Shown: in pieces, positions 24,334-32,812 of the stretch | Layout of the letters: the number at the start of each line of letters is the position of its first letter | Position numbering within the stretch: the first letter of the stretch is position 1 | The notes under the pieces: model-generated | What the model saw: only the letters and a program-made list of their open reading frames with translations | What the model was told of the DNA's origin: nothing | The model's database searches: none | Translations under genes and position numbers: made by a program | NCBI GenBank assembly: GCA_017523755.1 | Contig: JAFWWA010000060.1 | Span: 1-50,233, forward strand | Direction: 5' to 3' | DNA: 50,233 nucleotides | Source: Christensenellaceae bacterium | GTDB taxonomy: Bacteria; Bacillota; Clostridia; Christensenellales; Christensenellaceae

Positions 24334-24362
24334 AATGTAACATATGGATCTTCTGTGGTCAA
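24334..24362 (-). promoter_or_regulatory. Promoter of the ABC-F leader
   Basis: TTGACC (24357-24362), 17 bp, TACATT (24334-24339) on the minus strand. Transcription would begin about 30 nt before the leader-ORF ATG. Confidence 0.55.
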
Positions 24363-24376
24363 TATATCGCGTCTGA

Positions 24377-24406
24377 TTGAAAGATCATATACCGTAATGA
24401 TATAAT
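24377..24406 (+). promoter_or_regulatory. Promoter of the cobalamin riboswitch-btu operon
   Basis: TTGAAA (24377-24382), 18 bp, TATAAT (24401-24406), placing the RNA start at the 5' edge of the riboswitch. It is divergent from the ABC-F promoter with less than 20 bp between -35 boxes. Confidence 0.65.
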
Positions 24407-24407
24407 A

Positions 24408-24655
24408 CCTGTTGGTAAGCTGAACACGTACGCATCTGCGCAGGAATGCGCCGGCCCGGATATTCCGGGTCTGAGGGAACCGGGTGTGAGTCCCGGGCTA
24501 TCCCAGTAACCGTGAGGCTGACGAAAGGACAAGCATGTCACTGTTCAAAAGACGGGAAGACGTCCGAGTAGGATGAAGCTGAGCCGGGAGACCGATTTGC
24601 GGCGGAACACACTTCTGGGGTTGAGTGACATGAGCATGTTTTAAGTATGCTCTCT
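24408..24655 (+). promoter_or_regulatory. Cobalamin (B12) riboswitch
   Basis: The conserved core can be read: a G-rich GGGTGTGAGTCCCGGGC segment (~24480-24500), the B12-box-region CCCAGTAACCGTGA (~24502-24515), then AGCTGAGCCGGGAGACCG (24578-24595), equal to the conserved AGcCAGGAGACC element. Paired flanking arms frame it. Ligand binding would favour the downstream terminator and shut off the import operon. Boundaries are approximate. Confidence 0.9.
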
Positions 24656-24660
24656 CCATT

Positions 24661-24686
24661 CTTCTCCTGAACGGAGAAGATTTTTT
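24661..24686 (+). terminator. Riboswitch expression-platform terminator
   Basis: CTTCTCC, loop TGAAC, GGAGAAG, then A and six T. It lies between the riboswitch and the btuF start at 24725. Confidence 0.75.
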
Positions 24687-24724
24687 GTTCCTTATGTTCG
24701 GCAAAAATAGAAAGGAGCAATACC

Positions 24725-25768
24725 ATGAAACACACAAAGAGGTTCGCATGTATCCTTCTTGTCATGATGCTCGTCCTTACCATGTTCGGATGCAGCAGCA
24801 AGGCAAATGAGGAAACGGCGGAAAAAGCTGAGGAAACAGTCACCGAGAAGGCTGAAGAGGCCGATACCGGCGAAGCTGAAGAGGAGAAAAAGGATGAGAC
24901 CGAAGAGTCTGACACCGCTCCCGACACTTCGGTCACTGTTACCGACATGATGGGACGCGAGGTCACCCTTGCTGCTCCCGCAAAGCGCATCGTCGCGGTA
25001 TCCGCGGCAGACTGCGAGATCGTCTACGCTCTTGGAGCAGGAGACCTTCTTGTAGGACGCGGCGAATGGTGTGACTATCCCCAGGAGGTATTCAACGTAC
25101 CTTCAGTGGAATCAGGCGGAAACACAAATGTAGAGCAGATCCTTGCTCTTGATCCCGATCTCATAGTGATGAGCTCCATGGCTCAGGATCAGGAACAGGT
25201 CAAGCAGTTTGAAGAAGCAGGCGTAGCCGTCTGTGTGAGCAACGCTGCCAACATCGAAGAGACCTATACCTCCATCGAGATGTTCGGAAAGCTGTTAGGC
25301 AAGACAGAAGAAGCCGATACCCTTATCAAGAGCATGAAGGACCAGTTCGACGCCATAATGCAGAACAAGATAGAGGGCGAAAAGACCATTTACTTTGAAG
25401 TATCTCCTCTCGAGTGGGGCCTCTGGGCAGCCGGCGGAAACACATTCATGAACGAGATAGCTGAAATGATGGGGCTCAAGAACATATTCGCAGATCAGGA
25501 AGGCTGGATCGAAGTATCCGAAGAGCAGGTCATAGAGCGTAATCCCGACTATATCGTGACCATCACGATGTATATGGGAGAAGGCCCGAAGCCTGAAGAA
25601 GAGATCATGTCCCGCAAGGGATGGGAGAATATCACGGCAGTCAAGAACGCGGCGATATTCAACCTGCCCAACAACGAACTTTCCCGTCCGGCTCCCCGTC
25701 TTGCTGATGGCGCAAAGCTCCTCTACGATTTCATAGTGGGCCTTGACGAAGTAAAGGAAGCTGCTTAA
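24725..25768 (+). CDS. btuF: Cobalamin ABC transporter, substrate-binding lipoprotein
   Basis: 347 residues. A lipoprotein signal with lipobox MFGC (Cys ~23) is followed by a ~45-residue Glu/Lys/Thr-rich tether. A BtuF/FepB-type binding domain follows (from ~75): two lobes with DLIVMSSMAQDQEQ and, later, NPDYIVTITMY. It captures corrinoid outside the membrane and delivers it to the permease. The upstream cobalamin riboswitch decides B12 rather than iron-siderophore as substrate. An SD AAGGAG precedes ATG. The next gene follows at 16 bp. Confidence 0.9.
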   Translation: MKHTKRFACILLVMMLVLTMFGCSSKANEETAEKAEETVTEKAEEADTGEAEEEKKDETEESDTAPDTSVTVTDMMGREVTLAAPAKRIVAVSAADCEIVYALGAGDLLVGRGEWCDYPQEVFNVPSVESGGNTNVEQILALDPDLIVMSSMAQDQEQVKQFEEAGVAVCVSNAANIEETYTSIEMFGKLLGKTEEADTLIKSMKDQFDAIMQNKIEGEKTIYFEVSPLEWGLWAAGGNTFMNEIAEMMGLKNIFADQEGWIEVSEEQVIERNPDYIVTITMYMGEGPKPEEEIMSRKGWENITAVKNAAIFNLPNNELSRPAPRLADGAKLLYDFIVGLDEVKEAA

Positions 25769-25784
25769 AACGCTTCTTAATGCA

Positions 25785-26831
25785 ATGGAATCAAAGAGAC
25801 GAGACCGTTTTCAGACCTGGATATACCTCATCATCGTCACAGTCACGATCGCTGTTTTCTTGCTGTGTCTTTGTCTCGGCAGTGTCAACATACCTGCCAG
25901 GGATATCTTCAGGGTGATCTGGGATGCCGTGAACGGCCTTCCTTCTGAAAACAGTCTCGCCCGCTCAGTCATTGTCCCTGTGCGGCTTCCCCGTGTGCTA
26001 TGCGTCGCTCTTACCGGAGCGGCTCTGGCGCTTGCCGGGGCGGCCATGCAGGGACTTTTAAGAAATACCCTTGCTGACGGTTCCACGCTTGGCGTGTCGT
26101 CCGGAGCATCGCTCGGCGCTGTCATAGCGATCGCCTTCGGAGTAAGCTTCCCGTCTCTGCCCTTTGCCGGCACGATGGTCATGGCTATAATTTTCGCCAT
26201 GGTATCCCTTCTTCTTATCCTTGGCCTTGCGTACCGTCTCGACAATTCACTTTCCACCAACACGATAATACTTATAGGAGTCATCTTCTCGATGTTCGCA
26301 TCGAGCATAATGACGATAGTCATAACCTTCGCGTCCGACCATATCAAAAGCATAACTTTCTGGACGATGGGCAGCCTGCAGGGATCGAGTTTTCTCAATG
26401 CCCTTATACTTGCCTCTGCCCTTCTTATATGTTCCGTCATACTGATCTCGCACTCGTCAGAGCTCAACGCCTTTGCAGTAAGCGAAGAGAATGCTGGCCG
26501 TATCGGAGTGAATATAAGGCGTGTCAAGCTGACCGTCCTCATAACCGTTTCGGTCCTTATCGGGGTGTGTGTCTCGATAGGCGGATCGATCGCCTTCGTA
26601 GGTCTTGTGACTCCTCATATGGTAAGGATGATCACAGGCCCCAACCACAAAAAGCTTTTGCCGGTATCAATGTTTTCAGGAGCCGTATTCCTTATGCTTG
26701 CGGATCTTATCGCAAGGACGCTTTTAAATCCCAGAGAACTGCCGATAGGTGTGGTCACGAGCATCGTTGGCGCCTTCGTATTCATATTCATCTATTACAG
26801 ATCAAGGGGAGGTACCAGATCAAATGCTTGA
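25785..26831 (+). CDS. btuC: Cobalamin ABC transporter permease (FecCD family)
   Basis: 348 residues, about ten membrane helices. FecCD hallmarks are RLPRVLCVALTGAALALAGAAMQG (~67-90), GVSSGASLGA, and the coupling-helix region FVGLVTPHMVRMITG (~268-282). It forms a dimer with two copies of the ATPase. The start at 25785 is preceded by a weak SD. The ATPase gene overlaps its end by 8 bp. Confidence 0.93.
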   Translation: MESKRRDRFQTWIYLIIVTVTIAVFLLCLCLGSVNIPARDIFRVIWDAVNGLPSENSLARSVIVPVRLPRVLCVALTGAALALAGAAMQGLLRNTLADGSTLGVSSGASLGAVIAIAFGVSFPSLPFAGTMVMAIIFAMVSLLLILGLAYRLDNSLSTNTIILIGVIFSMFASSIMTIVITFASDHIKSITFWTMGSLQGSSFLNALILASALLICSVILISHSSELNAFAVSEENAGRIGVNIRRVKLTVLITVSVLIGVCVSIGGSIAFVGLVTPHMVRMITGPNHKKLLPVSMFSGAVFLMLADLIARTLLNPRELPIGVVTSIVGAFVFIFIYYRSRGGTRSNA

Positions 26832-27579
26832 GATCAGCAGCCTCATCGTGAGCTACGGCAAAAGAAAAGTGATAGACGACCTCAGCTTCAGCGTTTCAGA
26901 AGGTCAGTGGTTCATGATAGCAGGTCCCAACGGAGCCGGCAAATCGACTGTTCTTAATGCTGTCTCACAGGCCGTCCCTTATCTCGGATCGATAAGGTTC
27001 AAAGGGCGCGAGATAAAGACGATGAAGGCCGGTGAAAGAGCAAGGCACATCGGCGTGCTCCTTCAGAACAACCAGATAGGATATGCATTTTCTGTCGAAG
27101 ATGTAGTAAGGCTTGGGAGATACGCATACAGGAGCTGGGCATTCTCAAAGGAAAAGAGTGATGATGAAAGCGCTATAGCGGACGCTCTTGATGCAACCGG
27201 AATGACCTATCTCAGGAACAAATCCGTTTTCACCCTTTCAGGAGGAGAACTCCAGAGGTGTTTCTTAGCGCAGGTATTTGCTCAGCAGCCGGAACTTCTC
27301 CTTCTTGACGAGCCTACCAACCATCTCGACCTGGTATTCCAGAAGCAGATCTTCGGTCTTATCTCAGAGTGGCTCAAGGTCCCGGGACGCGCAGTCATTT
27401 CGGTGGTCCACGATCTTTCGCTTGCCAGGGCATACGGAACTCACGCTCTCCTTATAAAAGACGGAAGACGAGCTGCGATAGGGACCGCAGAAGAGGTCTT
27501 CACCGCCTCCAATCTCGAAAACGTTTACTCCATGGATGTGAACGGATGGATGCAGTCCCTTCTTAAGCAATGGGAATGA
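26824..27579 (+). CDS. btuD: Cobalamin ABC transporter ATPase
   Basis: 251 residues from ATG 26824, chosen because GGGGAGG (26806-26812) precedes it and homologous sequence (MLEISSLIVSYGKRKV) begins there. An upstream in-frame ATG at 26749 lies deep in btuC. Walker A GPNGAGKST, signature LSGGELQR, Walker B LLLDEPTNHLD, H-loop VVHDLS. It powers corrinoid import with btuF and btuC, all under the B12 riboswitch. Confidence 0.93.
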   Translation: MLEISSLIVSYGKRKVIDDLSFSVSEGQWFMIAGPNGAGKSTVLNAVSQAVPYLGSIRFKGREIKTMKAGERARHIGVLLQNNQIGYAFSVEDVVRLGRYAYRSWAFSKEKSDDESAIADALDATGMTYLRNKSVFTLSGGELQRCFLAQVFAQQPELLLLDEPTNHLDLVFQKQIFGLISEWLKVPGRAVISVVHDLSLARAYGTHALLIKDGRRAAIGTAEEVFTASNLENVYSMDVNGWMQSLLKQWE

Positions 27580-27593
27580 ATTAAGGCTTTTAC

Positions 27594-27626
27594 CAGGTCC
27601 TTTAGTGAAGGGCCTGTTCTTTTTTT
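27594..27626 (+). terminator. Intrinsic terminator of the btu operon
   Basis: CAGGTCCTT, loop TAGTG, AAGGGCCTG, then TTC and a T-run, 15 bp after btuD. Confidence 0.85.
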
Positions 27627-27660
27627 AAAAAAAGAGCACCGGCAGGTAAAGACGGTGCTC
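27627..27660 (-). terminator. Intrinsic terminator of the convergent ABC exporter
   Basis: GAGCACCG pairs with CGGTGCTC (27634-27641 with 27653-27660), with seven U on the minus strand (27627-27633). Confidence 0.85.
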
Positions 27661-27674
27661 TCCATAAAACATTC

Positions 27675-29408
27675 TCAGCCGATCTCCTCATAATCCCTGA
27701 ACTGCTGCGCGTAGAGTTTTGCGTACAGTCCGTGATTCTTTATCAGCTCATCATGCGGGCCTTCCTCAACGATCCTTCCGTTGGCTATGACGGCTATCTC
27801 GTCGGCATTCTTTATAGTAGACAGCCTGTGTGCCACGACTATGGTCGTCCTTCCCTTGCAGAGCTCGTCAAGAGCTTCCTGGATAAGTATCTCGGTATTG
27901 TTGTCGAGTGCAGAAGTCGCCTCATCGAGTATCAGTATCGGAGGATTCTTGAGGAACACTCTTGCTATAGACAGCCTCTGCCTCTGGCCTCCCGATATCC
28001 TCACGCCTCTTTCGCCTATGACCGTGTCATATCCGTTCTCAAGCGTCATTATATAGTCGTGGATATTTGCCCTTCTTGCCGCTTCATAGACCTCCTCGTC
28101 GGTGGCATCCAGCCTTCCGTAAAGGATATTGTCCTTTATGCTGGCATTGAAGAGATAGACGTCCTGCTGGACGATGCCGATGTTCTTCCTTAAGGAATCC
28201 ATCGTTATCTCATTTATATTCTTTCCGTCGAGAAGTATCTCACCTGCTGTGACCCTGAAGAATCTAGGGATAAGATGGCATATCGTGGTCTTGCCTCCGC
28301 CCGACGGCCCTACAAGAGCGAAAGTCTCACCTTTCTTTATATCAAGCGACACGTCTGTAAGAACGTCGTTGTTCTTGTCATCCTCATAGGCATATGTCAC
28401 GTTCCTAAACTCTATATGCCCTTCCGCATTCTCGACGTCGACCGCTCCCGGATCGTCCTTTTCGGGCTCCACGTTCATGATCTCAAGGAATCTCTCGAAT
28501 CCCGTCACGCCGTTCTGGTACTGCTCCATGAAGTTTATGAGCGTAGTCACCGGGTTTATGAACAGGTTTACTGACACTACGAAAGCCGAATAATCACCGA
28601 AATTGATCTTCCCTCCGTAGAGGAAAAGGCCGCCGGCTATAAGGATGACGACGTTGAACACGTCCGTCACGAACGAGGTCCTTGAACCGAACTGCCCCAT
28701 CGCGCTGTAGGCATCCTTTCTCGCGTCAATAAATTCCCTGTTTCCGATCTCGAACTTCTCGGCTTCCTTTTCGGAATTGGTGAAGGCCTTCGTGACTCTG
28801 ATGCCCGAGATGCTGCTCTCGATCGCGGCATTGATCGTCGCTATCGACTTTCTGCTCTCCGTGAACGCATCCCTCATCTTCTTCCTCAACGACATGGAAA
28901 CGATTACGAGGAAAGGCACCACAAGGAATACTATGAGCGTGAGCCAGATGTTTATCGAACAGAGATACGCAAAGGATATCAAGATCGAGATGCTTGAGAT
29001 GATGATATTCTCGGGACCGTGATGTGCGAGTTCCGAGATATCCATAAGGTCATTGGTCATCCTGCTCATGAGCCTTCCGGTCTCATTCATGTTGTAGAAA
29101 CTATACGGGAGCTTCTGCATATGGTTGAACAGGTCTCTTCTCATCTGGGCCTGGATATGTACGCCCATCATATGCCCCTGATACTGTATGAAATAGTTCA
29201 AAAGCATCCTCACAAAATAAATAAGAAGAAGGACAGCTCCCGCGATGATGATCATCTTGTAATCCTCATCTGGAATAAACTGGTTCAGCATCCTTCTCGT
29301 TATCACGGGATAAATGATGCTTATAAGAGCGATAAGGAGAGAAGCTCCCATGTCAAGGAAGAACATCTTCCTGTGCGGTTTATAGTACGATATGAATTTC
29401 TTGAGCAT
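27675..29408 (-). CDS. ABC exporter, permease-ATPase half-transporter
   Basis: 577 residues. Six membrane helices (~15-310), then an ATPase with Walker A GPSGGGKTT, signature ISGGQRQR, Walker B LILDEATSALD and H-loop AHRLST; all catalytic residues are present. It stands alone with its own promoter and terminator, so it probably works as a homodimer (MsbA/YfiB-like). Substrate unknown; lipids, peptides or drugs are possible. Confidence 0.9.
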   Translation of the reverse strand: MLKKFISYYKPHRKMFFLDMGASLLIALISIIYPVITRRMLNQFIPDEDYKMIIIAGAVLLLIYFVRMLLNYFIQYQGHMMGVHIQAQMRRDLFNHMQKLPYSFYNMNETGRLMSRMTNDLMDISELAHHGPENIIISSISILISFAYLCSINIWLTLIVFLVVPFLVIVSMSLRKKMRDAFTESRKSIATINAAIESSISGIRVTKAFTNSEKEAEKFEIGNREFIDARKDAYSAMGQFGSRTSFVTDVFNVVILIAGGLFLYGGKINFGDYSAFVVSVNLFINPVTTLINFMEQYQNGVTGFERFLEIMNVEPEKDDPGAVDVENAEGHIEFRNVTYAYEDDKNNDVLTDVSLDIKKGETFALVGPSGGGKTTICHLIPRFFRVTAGEILLDGKNINEITMDSLRKNIGIVQQDVYLFNASIKDNILYGRLDATDEEVYEAARRANIHDYIMTLENGYDTVIGERGVRISGGQRQRLSIARVFLKNPPILILDEATSALDNNTEILIQEALDELCKGRTTIVVAHRLSTIKNADEIAVIANGRIVEEGPHDELIKNHGLYAKLYAQQFRDYEEIG

Positions 29409-29456
29409 TTCTTCCTGGTACTTCCTTTCTTCTTACTTATAAATATGCCGAGAAAA

Positions 29457-29485
29457 AGTTTAGCATAAGATCGATAATAACACAA
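29457..29485 (-). promoter_or_regulatory. Candidate promoter of the ABC exporter
   Basis: TTGTGT (29480-29485), 17 bp, TAAACT (29457-29462) on the minus strand. The adjoining 29490-29600 segment is AT-rich and must hold the deoC promoter: a TATAAT at 29547-29552 is seen, but no convincing -35. Confidence 0.5.
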
Positions 29486-29602
29486 ATTTTTGATAAGAAT
29501 GAACACATAAACATACATATACAAAGTAAACATATGTTATTATATTTATAATACACAAAACCATTAATATAAACCTGTTATTTTTTATACGGAGGAAGAA
29601 AA

Positions 29603-30283
29603 GTGCAAAACATAATCGACGAGAAAACACTGGCAGGCATGATCGACCACACGAATCTCAAGGCCTTTGCCACGGAGAAGGATTTCGAGAAACTCTGCCA
29701 AGAAGCAAAGGAATATCACTTCGCCATGGTGGCGATAAACCCCTACCCCGTCGCCTTCTGCAAGTCAATACTAAAGGATACCGGCGTACATGTAGGAGCA
29801 GCCATAGCTTTCCCTCTGGGACAGACCGATATAGAGAGCAAGGTGGCCGAGACGCTTCAGGCTATATCCGACGGCGCCGACGAGATAGACTATGTTTTAA
29901 ACATAGGCAAGCTGAAGGAAGGCAACACTGAATATATAAGGAAAGAGATGCAGGCCATAACCTCTGTCTGCAGGGAAAGAGGCATAATCTGCAAGGTCAT
30001 CTTCGAGAACTGCTACCTGACGAAGGAAGAGATCAGGCTTGCCGCGGAGATAGCAAAAGAAGTAAGGCCTGATTTCATAAAGACGAGCACAGGCTTCGGG
30101 ACCTCGGGAGCTACATATGAGGATGTGAAGCTCATGAAGGATACCGTCGGCGATCTGGTAAAGGTCAAGGCCGCGGGCGGGATTAGGTCTCTTGAAGACG
30201 CGCTGAAGATGATAGAAGCGGGAGCCGAGAGGATAGGTACCTCTAGCGGCATCAAAATAGTTGAAGAACTCAGAAACAAGTAA
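29603..30283 (+). CDS. deoC: Deoxyribose-phosphate aldolase
   Basis: 226 residues, typical DeoC length. Schiff-base Lys160 in FIKTSTGFG, catalytic Lys189 in VKAAGGIR and Asp95 in [10 protein letters not shown]. The usual DHTLLK near the start reads DHTNLK. It cleaves 2-deoxyribose-5-phosphate to glyceraldehyde-3-phosphate and acetaldehyde. GTG start with GGAGG nine bases upstream. First of four tightly spaced genes with a lactonase, a kinase and an alcohol dehydrogenase rather than with nucleoside phosphorylases, so its substrate here may be a different phosphorylated sugar or acid (inference). Confidence 0.95.
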   Translation: MQNIIDEKTLAGMIDHTNLKAFATEKDFEKLCQEAKEYHFAMVAINPYPVAFCKSILKDTGVHVGAAIAFPLGQTDIESKVAETLQAISDGADEIDYVLNIGKLKEGNTEYIRKEMQAITSVCRERGIICKVIFENCYLTKEEIRLAAEIAKEVRPDFIKTSTGFGTSGATYEDVKLMKDTVGDLVKVKAAGGIRSLEDALKMIEAGAERIGTSSGIKIVEELRNK

Positions 30284-30299
30284 TGACAGGAGAAAAGAA

Positions 30300-31292
30300 A
30301 TGAAACAGCCCAGATTATTCACACTGCTTCCCGAAGAATACGTATCGACCCCTGACAGCATGGCGGTCGACTGGAACGGGGATCTTATACTCTCATGCCC
30401 TAACTATGCCACAGACGACATGTCCGGCTGCATAGTCCGCATCGACAAAAACAAGAACATAACGAAATGGTTCGATGTTCCCGTCCATCCCGAGACCGGG
30501 ATCGCGAGGAACATGGGCATCATATTCGACAAGGACTGGAACCTTTATATCTGCGACAACCAGGGCTGGTCCGGAAAGCCCGAGCTCGCCTTCAAGGGAA
30601 GGATGCTCAAGGTCAGCTTCAATGAGGACGGGACCGTGAAGAAGTGCGTCACGATGGCTACCGGCATGGAACATCCTAACGGAGTCAAGGTATATGGAGA
30701 CTACATCTATGTGACACAGAGCTATCTTACCAAGGTCCACTCGGACGAAGGACTCATGAGCTGCGTCTACAGATTCCCTCTTGACGCGGAAAACATCGAG
30801 ATCACGAATACTCTTGCAGATGAGCCCTATATCTTCGCTACGTTCGTCACAAGGAATCCCGTCTGCGTATACGGGGTCGACGGCATAGAGATATTCGGCA
30901 ATGATATGTATATCGGAAACTACGGCGACGCGGAAGTTGAGAAATTCGTCCTCGATGAGAAGGGCGACATGGTTTCAAGAGAACTCTACGCAAGAGACCC
31001 CGAAGAGCTCAATTCCACAGACGGCATGACAATGGATCCGAACACCGGCATCCTCTACATAGCGGACTTCAACCATAACGCCATAGTAGCCGTCATGCCC
31101 GACCGTACAGTAAAAAGGCTTGCACAGTCACCTGACTGCGACGGACTTGACGGAAGCCTCGATCAGCCGGGCGAGCCTATCATATGGCAGGGACATATTA
31201 TCGCAAGCTGCTTTGACCTTGTGACAGACGAGACGAAGTTCAACACCGCTCACGAGATGCCTGCCACGATGAGTGAGATAGACCTGCTATGA
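30300..31292 (+). CDS. SMP-30/gluconolactonase-family lactonase
   Basis: 330 residues from ATG 30300 (SD CAGGAG eight bases upstream, 16 bp after deoC); an in-frame ATG at 30261 would overlap deoC. A six-bladed beta-propeller: TPDSMAVDWNGD (start of blade 1), HPNGVKVYGDYIYVT (with the metal-ligand Asn) and STDGMTMDPNTGILYIADF (with the metal/catalytic Asp). Family members hydrolyse aldono-lactones with a divalent metal. The kinase start codon overlaps its stop (ATGA). Confidence 0.88.
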   Translation: MKQPRLFTLLPEEYVSTPDSMAVDWNGDLILSCPNYATDDMSGCIVRIDKNKNITKWFDVPVHPETGIARNMGIIFDKDWNLYICDNQGWSGKPELAFKGRMLKVSFNEDGTVKKCVTMATGMEHPNGVKVYGDYIYVTQSYLTKVHSDEGLMSCVYRFPLDAENIEITNTLADEPYIFATFVTRNPVCVYGVDGIEIFGNDMYIGNYGDAEVEKFVLDEKGDMVSRELYARDPEELNSTDGMTMDPNTGILYIADFNHNAIVAVMPDRTVKRLAQSPDCDGLDGSLDQPGEPIIWQGHIIASCFDLVTDETKFNTAHEMPATMSEIDLL

Positions 31293-32791
31293 GATACCTG
31301 TTAGCTCATGATATCGGTACGAGCGGAGACAAGGCCACTCTGTTCACCGAAGACGGAACAGCTGCAGCAAGCTGCCTTAAGAGCTACCCTCTGTATCAGG
31401 ACAGCCCTCTGACAGCGGAGCAGGATGCAAATGACTGGTGGGAGGCTTTCAGGAGCTCTACCCTTTCCCTCGTCAGGGAAAGCGGCGTCGATCCGGAAGA
31501 CATCGCCGCGGTATCTTTCAGCGGCCAGATGATGGGATGCCTTCCCGTTGACTGCGAAGGCAGGCCTCTAAGAAGATCGATAATATGGGCGGACCAGAGA
31601 TCTCAGGAGGAATCCGACCTTATACGGGAAAAAATCGATGACGACAGATTCTATAAGATAGTCGGTCACAGGAATACTCCTTCATACAGCATACAGAAGG
31701 CAATGTGGATAAAGAAGCACGAGAGGGATATCTATGACAGGACAAGGGCTTTCCTCAACGCCAAGGACTTCATAGTGCTCAGGCTGACAGGAAGGTTTCT
31801 CACAGATCCTTCGGATGCGAACAGCACCGATGCCTTCGATCTTAAAAATCTTAAATGGTCGGAAGAGATACTTGAAGCGTCTGGGATAGATATCGCCAAA
31901 ATGCCCGAGATAGTGCCGTCGCCCACATTCGTCGGGAATGTAAAGGAAGACGCCGCAAAAGCCTGCGGGCTCTCGGTCAGCACCAAGGTCATAATGGGAG
32001 CCGGAGACGGAGTGGCCGCCAATGTCGGAGCCGGAAACGTCATACCCGGCAGCGCGTATCTGTGCCTCGGCACATCCGCATGGGTGGCTTCGACCGCGAC
32101 CGCACCTGTATTCGATCGTTTAAAGAGGAGCGTGACATGGGCGCACGCAGTTCCAGGGCTCTTCTCCCCTAATGCCACGATGCAGTACTGCTGCGGGACT
32201 TACGACTGGTTCAGGAACACCATAATGACCGATGAGATGAAAACAGCCGAGAAAAGCGGCAAAAGCGTTCATGACATGATAAGGGAGATGGCCGAATCTT
32301 CCGCTCCCGGTTCAAACGGTCTGATATTCCTGCCCCATCTTTTAGGCGAAAGGGCCCCGAGATGGAACCCTTCCGTAAGAGGAGCGTATATCGGTCTTAA
32401 CGGCATGACGAAAAGAGAGGATATAGTAAGGAGCACATTCGAGGGCATAAGCTATAACCTGGCTTTAAACTTCGATGCCGTTAATCAGGACGGCAGCATA
32501 CATGAGATCACGCTCATAGGCGGCGGCGCAAAGAATGATTTCTGGGCACAGCTGCTTGCGGACATGTTCGGAGTGCCCACGGTCATCCCGAGTGAGACCG
32601 GGGATGCCAACTCGATGGGCGCTGCTGTGATAGCCGGTGTCGGTTCTGGTGTGTTTGACGGATTTGACGCGGTGGACCGCTTCATACACATAAAGAAAAA
32701 GTTCATGCCGAGGCCTGAGCTGACAGAACTGTACCGTAAAGGAAAGGAACGTTTCGATAAATGCTACAAGGCCGTTGAAGCCCTGTACTGA
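31289..32791 (+). CDS. FGGY-family carbohydrate kinase (xylulokinase-like)
   Basis: 500 residues. N-terminal phosphate-binding loop HDIGTSGDK (7-15), substrate loop SGQMMG (78-83), WADQRS (100-105), catalytic Asp240 in GAGDGVAANVGAG, and a C-terminal GGGAKNDFWAQLLAD. Xylulokinases carry SGQMHG, where the His contacts xylulose. The Met here suggests a different sugar or polyol. It is translationally coupled to the lactonase gene. It phosphorylates the intermediate later cleaved or oxidised by the neighbouring enzymes (inference). Confidence 0.9.
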   Translation: MRYLLAHDIGTSGDKATLFTEDGTAAASCLKSYPLYQDSPLTAEQDANDWWEAFRSSTLSLVRESGVDPEDIAAVSFSGQMMGCLPVDCEGRPLRRSIIWADQRSQEESDLIREKIDDDRFYKIVGHRNTPSYSIQKAMWIKKHERDIYDRTRAFLNAKDFIVLRLTGRFLTDPSDANSTDAFDLKNLKWSEEILEASGIDIAKMPEIVPSPTFVGNVKEDAAKACGLSVSTKVIMGAGDGVAANVGAGNVIPGSAYLCLGTSAWVASTATAPVFDRLKRSVTWAHAVPGLFSPNATMQYCCGTYDWFRNTIMTDEMKTAEKSGKSVHDMIREMAESSAPGSNGLIFLPHLLGERAPRWNPSVRGAYIGLNGMTKREDIVRSTFEGISYNLALNFDAVNQDGSIHEITLIGGGAKNDFWAQLLADMFGVPTVIPSETGDANSMGAAVIAGVGSGVFDGFDAVDRFIHIKKKFMPRPELTELYRKGKERFDKCYKAVEALY

Positions 32792-32812
32792 TAACTGACT
32801 CTGGAGAAATAT

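Noticed and set aside
24725..27579. Iron-siderophore rather than cobalamin importer
   Set aside because: FecCD-type proteins alone cannot distinguish them, but the upstream cobalamin riboswitch decides for B12.
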